From assembly GCA_018402385.1 (NCBI GenBank), contig JAGYJA010000011.1, positions 1 through 64,000 on the forward strand: DNA of 64,000 bases. Reading direction: 5' to 3'. This stretch comes from Flavobacteriaceae bacterium (GTDB taxonomy: Bacteria > Bacteroidota > Bacteroidia > Flavobacteriales > Flavobacteriaceae). The position numbers and the translations under genes are program-made. Under the pieces are notes generated by a model, which saw only the letters and a program-made list of their open reading frames with translations, did not search any database and was not told where the DNA came from. How positions within the stretch are numbered: the first letter of the stretch is position 1; every line of letters begins with the position of its first letter. Shown in pieces: positions 9,253-18,025 of this stretch.

Positions 9253-11220
9253 TTAAAATTTCCAGATGGCATACAACTGTATCTGGCTGTTGGGGGCATT
9301 GAAATTATAGACATAGCGCACACCGGCACTGGGACCAATGCGGGCAATACCGGCATTAAAGCCCACAAATACCCCGGTCTGGAAATTGTCAAAACCTGTA
9401 TTGGTGGTTTCAAACGTGGTAAAATCCTTGGTATCATCCCTGAATGTAATCCCTTCTGAAGGAATAAACAGGCTGTACTCACCGGTGTTTTTTTCACACA
9501 CCTCACTGCTCAGGTCGATTTTTAACTGAACCCCTGTGCCCACTGCCAGGAAATTGTTCAGGTTGTACCGATAAGAAGCAGGCACCAGATACAACGAAAT
9601 GTTTTGATGCTCCCTGAGCTGTTCGATGTCATAGGTTTCCACAAACCCATTGGCGATGGTGGTTTCTTCCGTGAATGATTTTAATTCGTCAAAGGAATTT
9701 GCCGAAATCATCAACTCTGCCTGTAAATAGCCACGATAAGACTTGTATGGTGATATGGTGGCGCCCACAAAATATTCCCTGTGATTATCCAAGTCTGGTG
9801 TAATCATATAGCCGGCTTTGGCGCCAATGGAGATGCCGGGCACAAAGCGTGTGGTCGCATAATTGGTGATGATGGGTTCATTCTTGTCAAAATAAATGGC
9901 TGTGCGGCTGCGGGTTTTCTTTTTGTGAAAGTCTTTAACGAGTTTGATATTGTATTTGACAAAACCTTTGGTGGAGTCATATTCCTTGACATTTTTTTGT
10001 TCGCTGCCGGGTAGGTAGATGTTTTTGAATGTAAATATGGCTTTGGTATCAGTAAACGTGGTATCGATACAGCTGTAAATCACTTCTTCTTTTGGGCAAA
10101 TGGGGCACTCCGGATAAAGGTCTGTGATTTCAATAGTACTTTTGTCAAACATTTCGGGGATTTCGGTTTCCAGTCTAATCGTTCGTGCGGGGCCTTCTCC
10201 GTTATTCTGGAATTTGGTTTTAAACTTAAAGGTTTTAAAACGCACCAGGCGGTAGTTCATTACCGTGGCATTGGAGGACATTTTGTTGGGGTCGTGTGAA
10301 GTGACAATTTCCATTTCCATTTCCTTGACTTTGTGGTTGTCAAAATTGGCGTCGGGCACATAGATGCTTCTTACGGTGACGATAGCACTGGTGTCTTTGA
10401 GCATCTCTGGGGTGGTGCGCAAAGTAAAAAAGATGTTGCGTTCTTCACCGGGCTCCATACCGTCAAACTCCAACAGGGTGTGTTCTCTATAATATTCTTG
10501 TGACTCCTCCAGGGTAAGGGGCAGGTTGGTTTTTTCTGTGGTGTCAGTCCATTTTTTGGTGAGGTGCAGGATTTCGTTTTTCGCGGAAGCGATTAAGGTT
10601 TCTTGTTCTTCTGTGTTTCCTGTAGAAGCAAAGAGGAGGTCTTGGCGTTGTTTTTCGCCGTGATAGGTTCGGGTATCAGTGAGTTCAAAGTTATTGGCTT
10701 TGTATTGTTTTTCGTTGTAAAACAGATAGAGTTTACCTGAAGTGATATAGTCTTTTGGGTTTTTATAGCGCATCACCACAACAATTTCTTCTTCAGGGAT
10801 GGGCTCGCGGTTGCGCAACAGTTCGAGATCCTCTGTCATGGAAACTGTTTCACTATAGACTGTTGTGACCTTATCCACTTTTACTTTTTGGGGTCTTGTA
10901 GCGGGAGTTTTACCGTTGTCATAGTGGTTGGTAGCCCAAAGTTGCACCTCATATTCGCCTTTTTTTTCATAAAGATGTTGCGGGTTTTTCTCTTTGCTGA
11001 AATTACCATCTCCAAACTCCCAGTAATAAGAATAAAATGCTTTGGGTGCCCCGGCTATTTGAATGAGTGGAGGTGTCTCCGGTGAGAAATCAATTTGATT
11101 GCCCAGGATGTCATAACCAAATGTAGCCGTGCGTGTGAGAGTGTCTATAACGGTTGTTTGTTGAGCTACAACCGAAAAAGAGCACAAACCTAAAAGGAAT
11201 AAAATGATTTTGCAGTTCAT
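9253..11220 (-). CDS. PKD-domain protein with C-terminal outer-membrane beta-barrel
   Basis: The start is placed at the ATG at 11220, because MNCKIILFLLGLCSFSVVAQ is a clean signal peptide while the ATG 48 bp upstream only adds polar residues. The mature protein has a PKD domain (YYWEFGDGNFSKEKNP, about residues 65-80), a long central region with beta-sandwich character, and a C-terminal segment of about 180 residues with alternating hydrophobic strands ending in IWKF, typical of an 8-10 stranded OMP barrel. It would span the outer membrane with the PKD part at the periplasm or surface. It lies directly upstream of the CHAT gene (12 bp) and is co-transcribed with it. Function unknown. Confidence 0.75.
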   Translation of the reverse strand: MNCKIILFLLGLCSFSVVAQQTTVIDTLTRTATFGYDILGNQIDFSPETPPLIQIAGAPKAFYSYYWEFGDGNFSKEKNPQHLYEKKGEYEVQLWATNHYDNGKTPATRPQKVKVDKVTTVYSETVSMTEDLELLRNREPIPEEEIVVVMRYKNPKDYITSGKLYLFYNEKQYKANNFELTDTRTYHGEKQRQDLLFASTGNTEEQETLIASAKNEILHLTKKWTDTTEKTNLPLTLEESQEYYREHTLLEFDGMEPGEERNIFFTLRTTPEMLKDTSAIVTVRSIYVPDANFDNHKVKEMEMEIVTSHDPNKMSSNATVMNYRLVRFKTFKFKTKFQNNGEGPARTIRLETEIPEMFDKSTIEITDLYPECPICPKEEVIYSCIDTTFTDTKAIFTFKNIYLPGSEQKNVKEYDSTKGFVKYNIKLVKDFHKKKTRSRTAIYFDKNEPIITNYATTRFVPGISIGAKAGYMITPDLDNHREYFVGATISPYKSYRGYLQAELMISANSFDELKSFTEETTIANGFVETYDIEQLREHQNISLYLVPASYRYNLNNFLAVGTGVQLKIDLSSEVCEKNTGEYSLFIPSEGITFRDDTKDFTTFETTNTGFDNFQTGVFVGFNAGIARIGPSAGVRYVYNFNAPNSQIQLYAIWKF

Positions 11221-11253
11221 TTTGATTTTTTGGTTAGATGAATTAAAGATATG

Positions 11254-11288
11254 AAAAAGTGATGACAACGTTTGTTGCCATCACTTTT
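11254..11288 (-). terminator. Hairpin terminator of the 11311-12249 lipoprotein gene
   Basis: Two 14-nt arms (AAAGTGATG...CAAC and its complement, one mismatch) flank a 4-nt loop. On the minus strand the hairpin is followed by a T-run. It separates the lipoprotein transcript from the PKD/CHAT unit. Confidence 0.7.
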
Positions 11289-11310
11289 ATTGGCTAATCA
11301 ATATGAAATA

Positions 11311-12249
11311 TTAAGGTAAATTATTGATGATTTGGGTCAATTCTTCTACAGTAGCGATGGCGGTTTCTTCCATTGTGAAGGTAACTTGCTGTCCGTCTAC
11401 CACCGTGATGGTTTGTATGGCATATCTGAAATCGCCTTCGTGTTCTGATAAGAAAATGATGTGTGCTTCCAGTCCAATGGGGAATTCTCCGTAAAGAAAA
11501 GCCAGGCTGCTGCTTTCACCCACTCTTGCCAGATAAACAGAAGCGTTACTGTTATCAAAACCTTGTGGGACTGCGATTTGAATTTCGGTTTTGGGATCGG
11601 GATCTGCAATAAAAACATCACAGTTAAACCATCCAAAGTTTTCTACAAAAGCATTGTATGACGTTCCATTTTGCTGGTCTATCCAAAACTCGGTGTTTTG
11701 CGGTAGCCAAACCAAGTTGTCGTTTTCATCAATCTCGCCTACAAAAGGACCCATTCCGGGTACTTCACCGCCTGTTAGGTCAGCTGGCACGCTAATCATC
11801 ATACCACAGTCCAGGGTGAGTTCTTCACCGTTTTGGTATGCTTTGATATGAAATTCACCACCTGAGATAAGTTGTCCCAAATCATTGCTTTGGTCTTTAC
11901 CCACCGTGGTTGCATTGGTGGTGAGCATATTGCCACGTTCAAAGACTTCTACATATTCCAGTTCAACTGCTCCTGTTACCGGATCGCCGTTCAAAGACAG
12001 GCAATTCGCCCAAATAGCAAGAGTGACACCGGCTGCAGATTCAAAAGTAATTCCGTCTTCTGCATTAAAAGTGGCATTTTGTTTTAAACTGTTGAAGGCA
12101 TCTTCCTGAAGCCCTTTAAAAGCGGCTGCAGTGGGAGGGGTAAATGGAATTTCTTCAATGGGCTCTATGCCGTCATCGTCTTTGCTACAGCTTGTGATTA
12201 AAAAAAGTGTAGCTACTAAAAGTGTGAATGTGTTTCTTAAATTTTTCAT
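11311..12249 (-). CDS. Lipoprotein, paralog of the next gene
   Basis: A 312-residue predicted lipoprotein: a hydrophobic signal ends in the lipobox ITSC, followed by SKDDDG, the acidic Bacteroidetes export signal that often sends lipoproteins to the cell surface. The body contains a shared core (FTPPT, then DGITFESAAG, CL...LNGDPVTG, VELEYVEVFERGNML, ISGGEFHI) that recurs in the 12405-13376 protein, so the two arose by duplication. The core resembles the ZU5-like beta-sandwich unit seen in Bacteroidetes surface proteins (weak inference). It has its own terminator, so it is a separate transcript from PKD/CHAT, but gene order ties it to that locus. No enzymatic motif seen. Confidence 0.7.
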   Translation of the reverse strand: MKNLRNTFTLLVATLFLITSCSKDDDGIEPIEEIPFTPPTAAAFKGLQEDAFNSLKQNATFNAEDGITFESAAGVTLAIWANCLSLNGDPVTGAVELEYVEVFERGNMLTTNATTVGKDQSNDLGQLISGGEFHIKAYQNGEELTLDCGMMISVPADLTGGEVPGMGPFVGEIDENDNLVWLPQNTEFWIDQQNGTSYNAFVENFGWFNCDVFIADPDPKTEIQIAVPQGFDNSNASVYLARVGESSSLAFLYGEFPIGLEAHIIFLSEHEGDFRYAIQTITVVDGQQVTFTMEETAIATVEELTQIINNLP

Positions 12250-12341
12250 GATTTCTAAATTTTAAAGGTTTAAATTTTTATTGTTTACATCCTTATATCA
12301 ACTGGGTTTAAAATTTGTTACCCTTAAGTTTTATTTTTTTT

Positions 12342-12372
12342 CAAAAAAATACCCTGCAGAGTATGCAGGGTA
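12342..12372 (-). terminator. Intrinsic terminator of the 12405-13376 lipoprotein gene
   Basis: TACCCTGCA and TGCAGGGTA (12350-12358 and 12364-12372) form a 9-bp stem with a 5-nt loop, followed on the minus strand by a run of T. Confidence 0.85.
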
Positions 12373-12404
12373 GTGGAATTAATAAAAACTTATTTGTAAA
12401 TTTT

Positions 12405-13376
12405 TTACGGTAATGCAGCAATAAGTGTTTGTAACTCTTCAAGTGTTGCCGTTTGTGTTTCGCTATGTGCGATGGTAACAAACCCATTTTCAGTTATGGT
12501 GACGGGCTTGATGGCATAGCGCCAAAGGTTTTCCTCCGCTGTTACAAAAATTAAATGCACCTCTAGTCCCAGGGGTAGTTGTCCGTAATGCTCTGAAAAC
12601 ATATGTGTATCTGGATTGAAGGTGTCAAGATGGGCAAGTCCGGTTTCTTCGCCGTCAAAAGAAAGATATATAGAAGCATTTTGAGCGGTATAGCCTTCGG
12701 TTACCAATACCTGCAGGGTGGTTTTCGGTCGGGGATCGTTAAAGAAGCGGTCAATGTTTGTCCAGCCAAATTCATTAAAAAATGTAAAATAATTATCACC
12801 TTCTACAAAGGCTTCTCCATTGAGGGTGGGCTCCCAGGTGAGGTTGCTGTTGTCGTCAATCACTCCAGTCCAAAGCGACATGTCTTCATCAGGGCCACCA
12901 GTTAAAGCTGTGGGCACAATGAGTTGAATACCACAAACGGGGAGCACGTCCTCACCATTTCGTGTAATATTAGTGTAAAAGGCACCGCCGGTCAGTAACA
13001 TGGCCTTGTTTCCATCCGTCATGCGTCCCATGGTGGGTTTGTTGGGTCCCAACATTTCATCCCGGCTGTAAAATTCTATAAATTCCAGATCTACTTCGTC
13101 GAGAATGAGTTCACCGTCAAGAGTGGTTAAACAGCCCGGAAAAATCTGGAGTTGGGCGCCGTTGCTGGATGTGAAATCAATGCCTTCTTCAGCGATAAAA
13201 GTTTCGTTTTGAATGTTTTGCTCAAGGGCTTGCTGTCTCAATATATTGAAACTTTCTGATGAAGGTGGCGTAAAGGTTATTTCTTCTATCGGGTCGTCAC
13301 AACAGGTTTCACTATCACAACTTAGTGATGTGAATATAAAAAGCAAGGTGAGAAAAAAGGAAGTCTTCTTTTTCAT
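12405..13376 (-). CDS. Lipoprotein, paralog of the previous gene
   Basis: A 323-residue protein with a lipobox-like LSC at about residues 18-20 followed by DSETCCDD. It shares with its neighbour the EEI-FTPP opening, a GIDFTSSNGAQLQI segment, VDLEFIEFYSRDEMLG, the LTGGAFYTNI block and a C-terminal HLIFVTAEENLWRYAI stretch. It carries its own terminator and a promoter at 13408-13415, and it is divergent from the sigma factor gene 300 bp away. It may be an envelope partner of the CHAT/PKD system; this rests only on position and on the duplication. Function unknown. Confidence 0.7.
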   Translation of the reverse strand: MKKKTSFFLTLLFIFTSLSCDSETCCDDPIEEITFTPPSSESFNILRQQALEQNIQNETFIAEEGIDFTSSNGAQLQIFPGCLTTLDGELILDEVDLEFIEFYSRDEMLGPNKPTMGRMTDGNKAMLLTGGAFYTNITRNGEDVLPVCGIQLIVPTALTGGPDEDMSLWTGVIDDNSNLTWEPTLNGEAFVEGDNYFTFFNEFGWTNIDRFFNDPRPKTTLQVLVTEGYTAQNASIYLSFDGEETGLAHLDTFNPDTHMFSEHYGQLPLGLEVHLIFVTAEENLWRYAIKPVTITENGFVTIAHSETQTATLEELQTLIAALP

Positions 13377-13407
13377 GATTGAATTTCTATTTAAAACCGG
13401 TCTTTAT

Positions 13408-13415
13408 CAAATGTA
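13408..13415 (-). promoter_or_regulatory. -7 element for the 12405-13376 lipoprotein
   Basis: On the minus strand the sequence is TACATTTG, matching TAnnTTTG, about 32 bp upstream of the start codon. No clear -33 element was found. Confidence 0.5.
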
Positions 13416-13445
13416 CAAAAAATCAATGGATTGTCATTTAAAATG

Positions 13446-13481
13446 AAAACCCCGCTATAGACCAACAAAGCACGGGGTTTT
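13446..13481. other. Hairpin in the divergent lipoprotein/sigma spacer
   Basis: The 300-bp spacer 13377-13676 holds no gene. Within it AAAACCCCG (13446-13454) pairs with CGGGGTTTT (13473-13481) around an 18-nt loop. It looks like an intrinsic terminator in either orientation although it lies between divergent genes, so it may end a short leader or sRNA, or attenuate one promoter. Confidence 0.5.
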
Positions 13482-13650
13482 CGACACTAACAAACAAAAC
13501 AAAGCAGGTTTTCAATATGTGATTACCTTGTTTTCACCCTTAGATACAATTTGGTTACTTTTTGTTACCCCTTTTTTAAATTTATTATTTTTTGAATTGG
13601 GATTGCTTATTTTAAAGCGGATTAGGTATTCCTGAATAAAAAATCTTTAG

Positions 13651-13658
13651 TACTTTCG
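13651..13658 (+). promoter_or_regulatory. -7 element for the sigma factor gene
   Basis: TACTTTCG, one mismatch from TAnnTTTG, 18 bp upstream of the ATG at 13677. The leader would be very short. Confidence 0.45.
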
Positions 13659-13676
13659 TTTGGTAAATACAAATCC

Positions 13677-14258
13677 ATGAGTGCATCCAACATTCACGAA
13701 GACCAAAAATATATTGACGGACTTGCCCAAAACAACTCCTTTGTCATTCGGGCAATCTATGACAAGTTTGCCCCTAAGGTCATCGGGTATGTGTGTAAAA
13801 ACAGCGGGGACAGAGAGCAGGCAGAGGATCTGGTGCAGGAAGTGCTTCTTGTGATTTATGACCAGGCAAAAACTAAAAATTTACAACTCACTTGTCCTTT
13901 TGATGCTTATTTCTTTTTGCTGTGTAAGCGAAAATGGCTCAATATTTTGAAGAAATCTTCACTGCAGGAGGTAACAATTAATGAAGAAATTGTATCTGCT
14001 AATGAACCCGTGCAGGAACCGGTATTGGAAACCGAAACCTTTGCAACCCGGCAAAGCCTTTATGAGCATATGTTTCAAAAAATTGGAGATGTTTGTAAAG
14101 AATTGCTGACCAAAAGTTTTGAACTGGATTCTATGGAGGAGGTCGCCAAGGCACTCAATGTCACCTATGGCTACGCCCGAAAAAAGAAATCCCTCTGCAT
14201 TGGTAAATTAACCAAAATGATACAGGAGTCTCCTGTGTACCAAAACTTAAAAACTTAA
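13677..14258 (+). CDS. Sigma-70 family (ECF-like) RNA polymerase sigma factor
   Basis: A 193-residue two-domain sigma factor. Region 2 spans about residues 15-90 (FVIRAIYDKFAPKVIGYV, then DREQAEDLVQEVLLVIYDQA, then a WLNILKK segment) and region 4 about 130-180 (DSMEEVAKALNVTYGYARKKKSLCIGKL, a helix-turn-helix). Region 4 is slightly atypical, with a Lys-rich recognition helix. The next gene begins 4 bp after the stop and encodes a membrane protein with an anti-sigma-like N terminus, the usual sigma/anti-sigma pairing. It is divergent from the CHAT/PKD/lipoprotein genes, which are its likely targets (inference). Confidence 0.88.
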   Translation: MSASNIHEDQKYIDGLAQNNSFVIRAIYDKFAPKVIGYVCKNSGDREQAEDLVQEVLLVIYDQAKTKNLQLTCPFDAYFFLLCKRKWLNILKKSSLQEVTINEEIVSANEPVQEPVLETETFATRQSLYEHMFQKIGDVCKELLTKSFELDSMEEVAKALNVTYGYARKKKSLCIGKLTKMIQESPVYQNLKT

Positions 14259-14262
14259 TGCG

Positions 14263-15000
14263 ATGGAAGATCGTGACTACATTTTATTTGAAGATTATCT
14301 CTCACATTCCCTCTCTGAAAGTGAACGTGAAACCTTTGAAAAAAGGATGAAAGAAGACGAAGATTTTCATGAAGCTTTTCAACTTTACAAAGAAACTTCG
14401 GCATTTTTAGAACATAAATTTTCAGATAAAACCGAACGGGAAGCTTTTAAAGCCAATCTTTCAAAAATTAGCAATGCCCAATCTGGCAACACAAAAACAT
14501 CCGCTAAAAAAGTAAAACTTTTACATCCGTGGAAATTGGCTGTTGCCGCTTCCATAGTGGTGGTCGTTGGATTTTTCTATTCCCAGTGGTTTACGACACC
14601 GGTTTATAGCGACTATGCAGATTATCCCCAGATAAGTCTTGCCGTGAGAGGTGAAGTAAACGAAATGGCAGCCGAAGCCGAAAATGCCTTTAATACCCAA
14701 AACCATCAGAAAGCCATACCGCTCTTTAAATCCTTGATGGAAAATGAGCCCGAAAATCGTGAAATCCAGTTATTTCTTGCTGTATCCCTTGTTGAAGAAA
14801 ACGCTTTCGCGGAAGCAGATGCCCTGTTTGATTCCCTGTTAAAAGAACCTTCAGCTTACTTAAACCAAGCTAGATGGTATGCTGCTTTAAGCAAACTTAA
14901 ACAAAAAGAGTATGAGGAAACAGAAGCCATTTTAAGACTCATCCCCGAAGAAGCTGAGGAATATCCTAAAGCACAAAAATTACTTAAGAAACTAAAATAG
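14263..15000 (+). CDS. Membrane anti-sigma-like protein with periplasmic TPR domain
   Basis: A 245-residue protein. Residues 1-60 are a charged helical segment (ILFEDYLSHSLSESERETFE, then KRMKEDEDFHEAF) resembling the cytosolic N terminus of Bacteroidetes anti-sigma factors, but without the zinc HxxxCxxC motif. A single transmembrane helix covers about residues 91-109. The C-terminal 120 residues form TPR-like helical pairs (AFNTQNHQKAIPLFKSLM, ENREIQLFLAVSLVEENAFAEAD). Expected topology: sigma-binding part in the cytosol, TPR part in the periplasm. It begins 4 bp after the sigma gene. A TPR/CHAT protein is encoded divergently, suggesting a TPR-mediated or proteolytic link (inference). Confidence 0.7.
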   Translation: MEDRDYILFEDYLSHSLSESERETFEKRMKEDEDFHEAFQLYKETSAFLEHKFSDKTEREAFKANLSKISNAQSGNTKTSAKKVKLLHPWKLAVAASIVVVVGFFYSQWFTTPVYSDYADYPQISLAVRGEVNEMAAEAENAFNTQNHQKAIPLFKSLMENEPENREIQLFLAVSLVEENAFAEADALFDSLLKEPSAYLNQARWYAALSKLKQKEYEETEAILRLIPEEAEEYPKAQKLLKKLK

Positions 15001-15003
15001 CCG

Positions 15004-15011
15004 TACTTTTG
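15004..15011 (+). promoter_or_regulatory. -7 element for era
   Basis: TACTTTTG, a perfect TAnnTTTG match, 17 bp upstream of the era ATG and immediately after the stop of the TPR gene. It separates era from the sigma operon. Confidence 0.6.
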
Positions 15012-15028
15012 CAGTTCAAATTCTTGGT

Positions 15029-15913
15029 ATGCAAAAGCACAAAGCCGGTTTCGTAAACATTATAGGCAATCCCAATGTGGGGAAATCCACCCTGATGAAT
15101 GCCTTTGTGGGCGAAAAACTCTCTATCATCACCAGCAAGGCCCAAACCACAAGGCATCGTATTCTTGGTATTGTAAATGGAGATGATTTCCAAATGATTC
15201 TAAGCGACACGCCCGGTATTATTAAACCTGCTTATCAGTTACAGGAATCGATGATGGGGTTTGTGAAGTCTGCCTTTGAAGATGCCGATGTGCTGATTTA
15301 TATGGTTGAAATCGGTGAAAAGGAACTCAAGGACGAAGATTTTTTCAATAAAATCATCCACTCAAAAATTCCGGTGCTGTTGCTTATCAACAAGATTGAC
15401 AAATCCAATCAGGAGCAACTGGAAGAGCAGGTGCAGCTCTGGGCTCAAAAAGTGCCCAATGCTGAGATTTTTGCTATTTCAGCGCTGGAAGGTTTTCAGG
15501 TAAAGGAGGTATTTGACAAAATCATAGAACTCCTCCCGGAATCACCGCCTTTTTACCCCAAAGACCAACTCACCGATAAACCGGAGCGTTTTTTCGTCAA
15601 CGAAACCATCAGGGAAAAAATCCTGATGCACTACAAAAAAGAAATTCCGTATAGTGTTGAGGTAGATACCGAAGAGTTTTTTGAAGAAGAAAATATCATC
15701 AGGATGCGTGCCGTCATTATGGTGGAGCGGGATACCCAAAAAGGAATCATTATTGGCCACAAAGGGGAAGCGCTGAAAAGAGTGGGAGTAGAAGCTCGAA
15801 AAGACCTGGAGAAATTTTTTGGCAAGCAAGTGCACCTGGAGCTCTATGTAAAAGTAAACAAAAATTGGCGTAGTGATGCCAGGCAGTTACGACGGTTTGG
15901 ATATGATTCATAG
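15029..15913 (+). CDS. era: GTPase Era
   Basis: Ribosome-assembly GTPase that binds the 3' end of 16S rRNA. It is 294 residues, the normal length. G1 GNPNVGKS at about 13-20, G2 around TTRHR, G3 DTPG near residue 61, G4 NKID near residue 125, G5 SAL near residue 152. The KH domain occupies about 200-290 with the characteristic GIIIGHKGEALKRVG stretch and the terminal WRSDARQLRRFGY. Transcribed from its own promoter. Confidence 0.97.
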   Translation: MQKHKAGFVNIIGNPNVGKSTLMNAFVGEKLSIITSKAQTTRHRILGIVNGDDFQMILSDTPGIIKPAYQLQESMMGFVKSAFEDADVLIYMVEIGEKELKDEDFFNKIIHSKIPVLLLINKIDKSNQEQLEEQVQLWAQKVPNAEIFAISALEGFQVKEVFDKIIELLPESPPFYPKDQLTDKPERFFVNETIREKILMHYKKEIPYSVEVDTEEFFEEENIIRMRAVIMVERDTQKGIIIGHKGEALKRVGVEARKDLEKFFGKQVHLELYVKVNKNWRSDARQLRRFGYDS

Positions 15914-16099
15914 TTAATAGTGGTGAGAGGTAAGTAATAGTTTCAAAGCACCAAAATTCAAGCACCAAATACCAACTGCCAAATTTCAAATTACTTTTTA
16001 AGTGTGATTGATTACCCCTTCATCTTAGTGTAAAGTAACATAGAGATTCACGGAGGTTGAGCAGAGTCGAAACCGTTTTTACATTTGGAATTTTCCCTG
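15914..16099. other. Gene-free spacer with degenerate repeat debris
   Basis: After the era stop there is a purine-rich stretch, then repeated CACCAAA-type words (about 15949-15985) and a GAGCAGAGTCGAAACC word near 16060. These resemble decayed intergenic repeats of the kind found elsewhere in the window. No ORF or convincing hairpin was seen. Confidence 0.4.
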
Positions 16100-16600
16100 T
16101 CAACCGTCCCCCAGCATTTCTTCCATCACCTTCTCTAGTTCGTGTGCTTGCGGCATTCCTTTTTTTCGGTTGCTGCGTGCTGTGAAGTAAAGACTGAACC
16201 AGGCAATGATCATCAATAGCATGATGGTAATGTGTATCCCTGAAGGCTGCCCCAATGACCAGTTAGAATAAGCAAACACTCCAAAAATGATAAAGATTCC
16301 CGCTACGACAAAATGTAGAAACATAAACATCGTCCAGAGTGCAGGTTCCGGGCCAAAAAGGCCTTTAACTTTAGTATTGCCGTTTTCCAGAGCTTCTAAC
16401 TCCAGATGGAGATGTGGTGAGTATGTTTTTTTATTTTCATTCCCAATGTAAATCCAGATATGGTCGTCCAAAAGATTGATGATATAACTGGGCTTTTTGC
16501 TACTTTTCAAACTTTCGGCACTTTCTTTAATAGCGTTAACCGGTTTAGTTACAATTTTCTCAAAACGAGGCCTGAGCTGAATTTGTTTTTCAATTTCCAT
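16100..16600 (-). CDS. Hypothetical protein with two transmembrane helices
   Basis: A 166-residue protein not assigned to a named family. The N-terminal 75 residues are soluble and look like a small beta-rich domain (a SYIINLLDDHIWIYIG stretch near residue 40). Two hydrophobic helices follow, about residues 88-110 and 122-142, and then a basic tail with RSNRKKG and an acidic amphipathic end. It is antiparallel to era and der. No catalytic motif is visible; it is probably an inner-membrane protein. Confidence 0.65.
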   Translation of the reverse strand: MEIEKQIQLRPRFEKIVTKPVNAIKESAESLKSSKKPSYIINLLDDHIWIYIGNENKKTYSPHLHLELEALENGNTKVKGLFGPEPALWTMFMFLHFVVAGIFIIFGVFAYSNWSLGQPSGIHITIMLLMIIAWFSLYFTARSNRKKGMPQAHELEKVMEEMLGDG

Positions 16601-16661
16601 AAAGGATTTATTTAGAAGTACCTAAAATACTAAGTTGGTGTAAAACTAACAACAAAACAAC

Positions 16662-16669
16662 TACCTTTG
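16662..16669 (+). promoter_or_regulatory. -7 element for der
   Basis: TACCTTTG matches TAnnTTTG, 20 bp upstream of the ATG. Confidence 0.6.
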
Positions 16670-16689
16670 CAAAAAATTAAAAACTTGTC

Positions 16690-17994
16690 ATGTCAAATAT
16701 AGTTGCTGTTGTCGGAAGACCAAATGTAGGGAAGTCCACCTTTTTTAACCGAATGATCAAACGCCGTGAGGCTATTGTTGATGCGGTGAGTGGTGTGACG
16801 CGTGACAGAAATTACGGAAAAAGTGACTGGAACGGTAAAGAATTTTCACTCATAGATACCGGAGGCTATGTGAGAGGAAGTGATGATATTTTTGAAGCTG
16901 AAATTGACAAACAAGTAGAACTTGCCATTGAAGAAGCAGATGCCATTATTTTTATGGTAGATGTGGAATCCGGTGTGACAGGAATGGACGAGGTTGTTGC
17001 AAAACTTCTTCACCGCACCAGCAAACCCGTATTTCTTGCTGTAAATAAAGTTGATAATGCAAAAAGAGGGGAAGACGCAGTTGAATTTTATTCTTTAGGA
17101 TTTGAAAAAATTTATCCCATAGCTAGCATCAACGGTAGTGGTACAGGTGATTTGCTGGATGACCTGGTAAATGCACTTCCTGAAAAGCCGGAAGTAGAAG
17201 AAGAAGAATTACCACGTTTTGCTGTAGTGGGAAGACCCAACGCCGGAAAGTCTTCCTTTATAAATGCGCTCATTGGAGAAGAGAGATATATAGTGACTGA
17301 TATTGCGGGAACCACACGTGATGCCATTGACACTAAATACAATCGTTTTGGGTTTGAGTTTAATTTGGTCGATACGGCTGGGATTAGACGCAAGTCTAAA
17401 GTAAAAGAAGATCTGGAGTTTTATTCAGTAATGCGTAGTGTGCGTGCTTTGGAGCATTGTGATGTGGCCATTTTAGTGGTTGATGCTACACGCGGATTTG
17501 AAGGTCAAGACCAGAATATTTTTTGGCTGGCACAACGCAACAACAAAGGGATTGTCATATTAGTCAACAAGTGGGATTTGGTAGAAAAAGACACCCACTC
17601 TGTAAAACATTTCGAAAAAATGATTAGAGAACGCTGTGAGCCTTTTACAGATGTGCCCATTGTTTTTATTTCGGTGTTAACCAAACAACGCATCTTCAAA
17701 GCCATTGAAACGGCTGTTGAGGTATATGAAAACCGAAGTAGGCGCATTCCAACAAGTAAATTTAATGAGGTGATGCTTCAAATCATTGAGCATATGCCAC
17801 CGCCGGCATACAAGGGGAAATATGTAAAAATCAAATATTGTACACAATTACCCACACCACACCCCACGTTTGCTTTTTTCTGTAATTTACCACAATATGT
17901 AAAAGATCCATATAAGCGATTTTTAGAAAATAAGCTTCGCGAAAAGTTTGATTTTACAGGGGTACCAATCACTATTTATTTTAGGAAGAAGTAG
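16690..17994 (+). CDS. der: GTPase Der (EngA), double G domain
   Basis: A 434-residue 50S-assembly GTPase with two tandem G domains and a C-terminal KH-like domain. Domain 1: GRPNVGKS at about 8-15, DTGG near 58, NKVD near 119. Domain 2: GRPNAGKS at about 181-188, DTAG near 228, NKWD near 294. The KH-like part (about 355-434) contains [16 protein letters not shown]. Length and motifs are standard. Convergent with the MerR gene. Confidence 0.97.
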   Translation: MSNIVAVVGRPNVGKSTFFNRMIKRREAIVDAVSGVTRDRNYGKSDWNGKEFSLIDTGGYVRGSDDIFEAEIDKQVELAIEEADAIIFMVDVESGVTGMDEVVAKLLHRTSKPVFLAVNKVDNAKRGEDAVEFYSLGFEKIYPIASINGSGTGDLLDDLVNALPEKPEVEEEELPRFAVVGRPNAGKSSFINALIGEERYIVTDIAGTTRDAIDTKYNRFGFEFNLVDTAGIRRKSKVKEDLEFYSVMRSVRALEHCDVAILVVDATRGFEGQDQNIFWLAQRNNKGIVILVNKWDLVEKDTHSVKHFEKMIRERCEPFTDVPIVFISVLTKQRIFKAIETAVEVYENRSRRIPTSKFNEVMLQIIEHMPPPAYKGKYVKIKYCTQLPTPHPTFAFFCNLPQYVKDPYKRFLENKLREKFDFTGVPITIYFRKK

Positions 17995-18025
17995 GTGTAG
18001 TGCCTAAAAAATTCTAAATTTTTAA

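Noticed and set aside
6643-15000. Gasdermin or CRISPR-type defence operon around the CHAT gene
   Set aside because: No pore-forming partner, nuclease or cas gene lies nearby, and the CHAT protein carries a signal peptide and C-terminal anchor, unlike cytosolic defence proteases.
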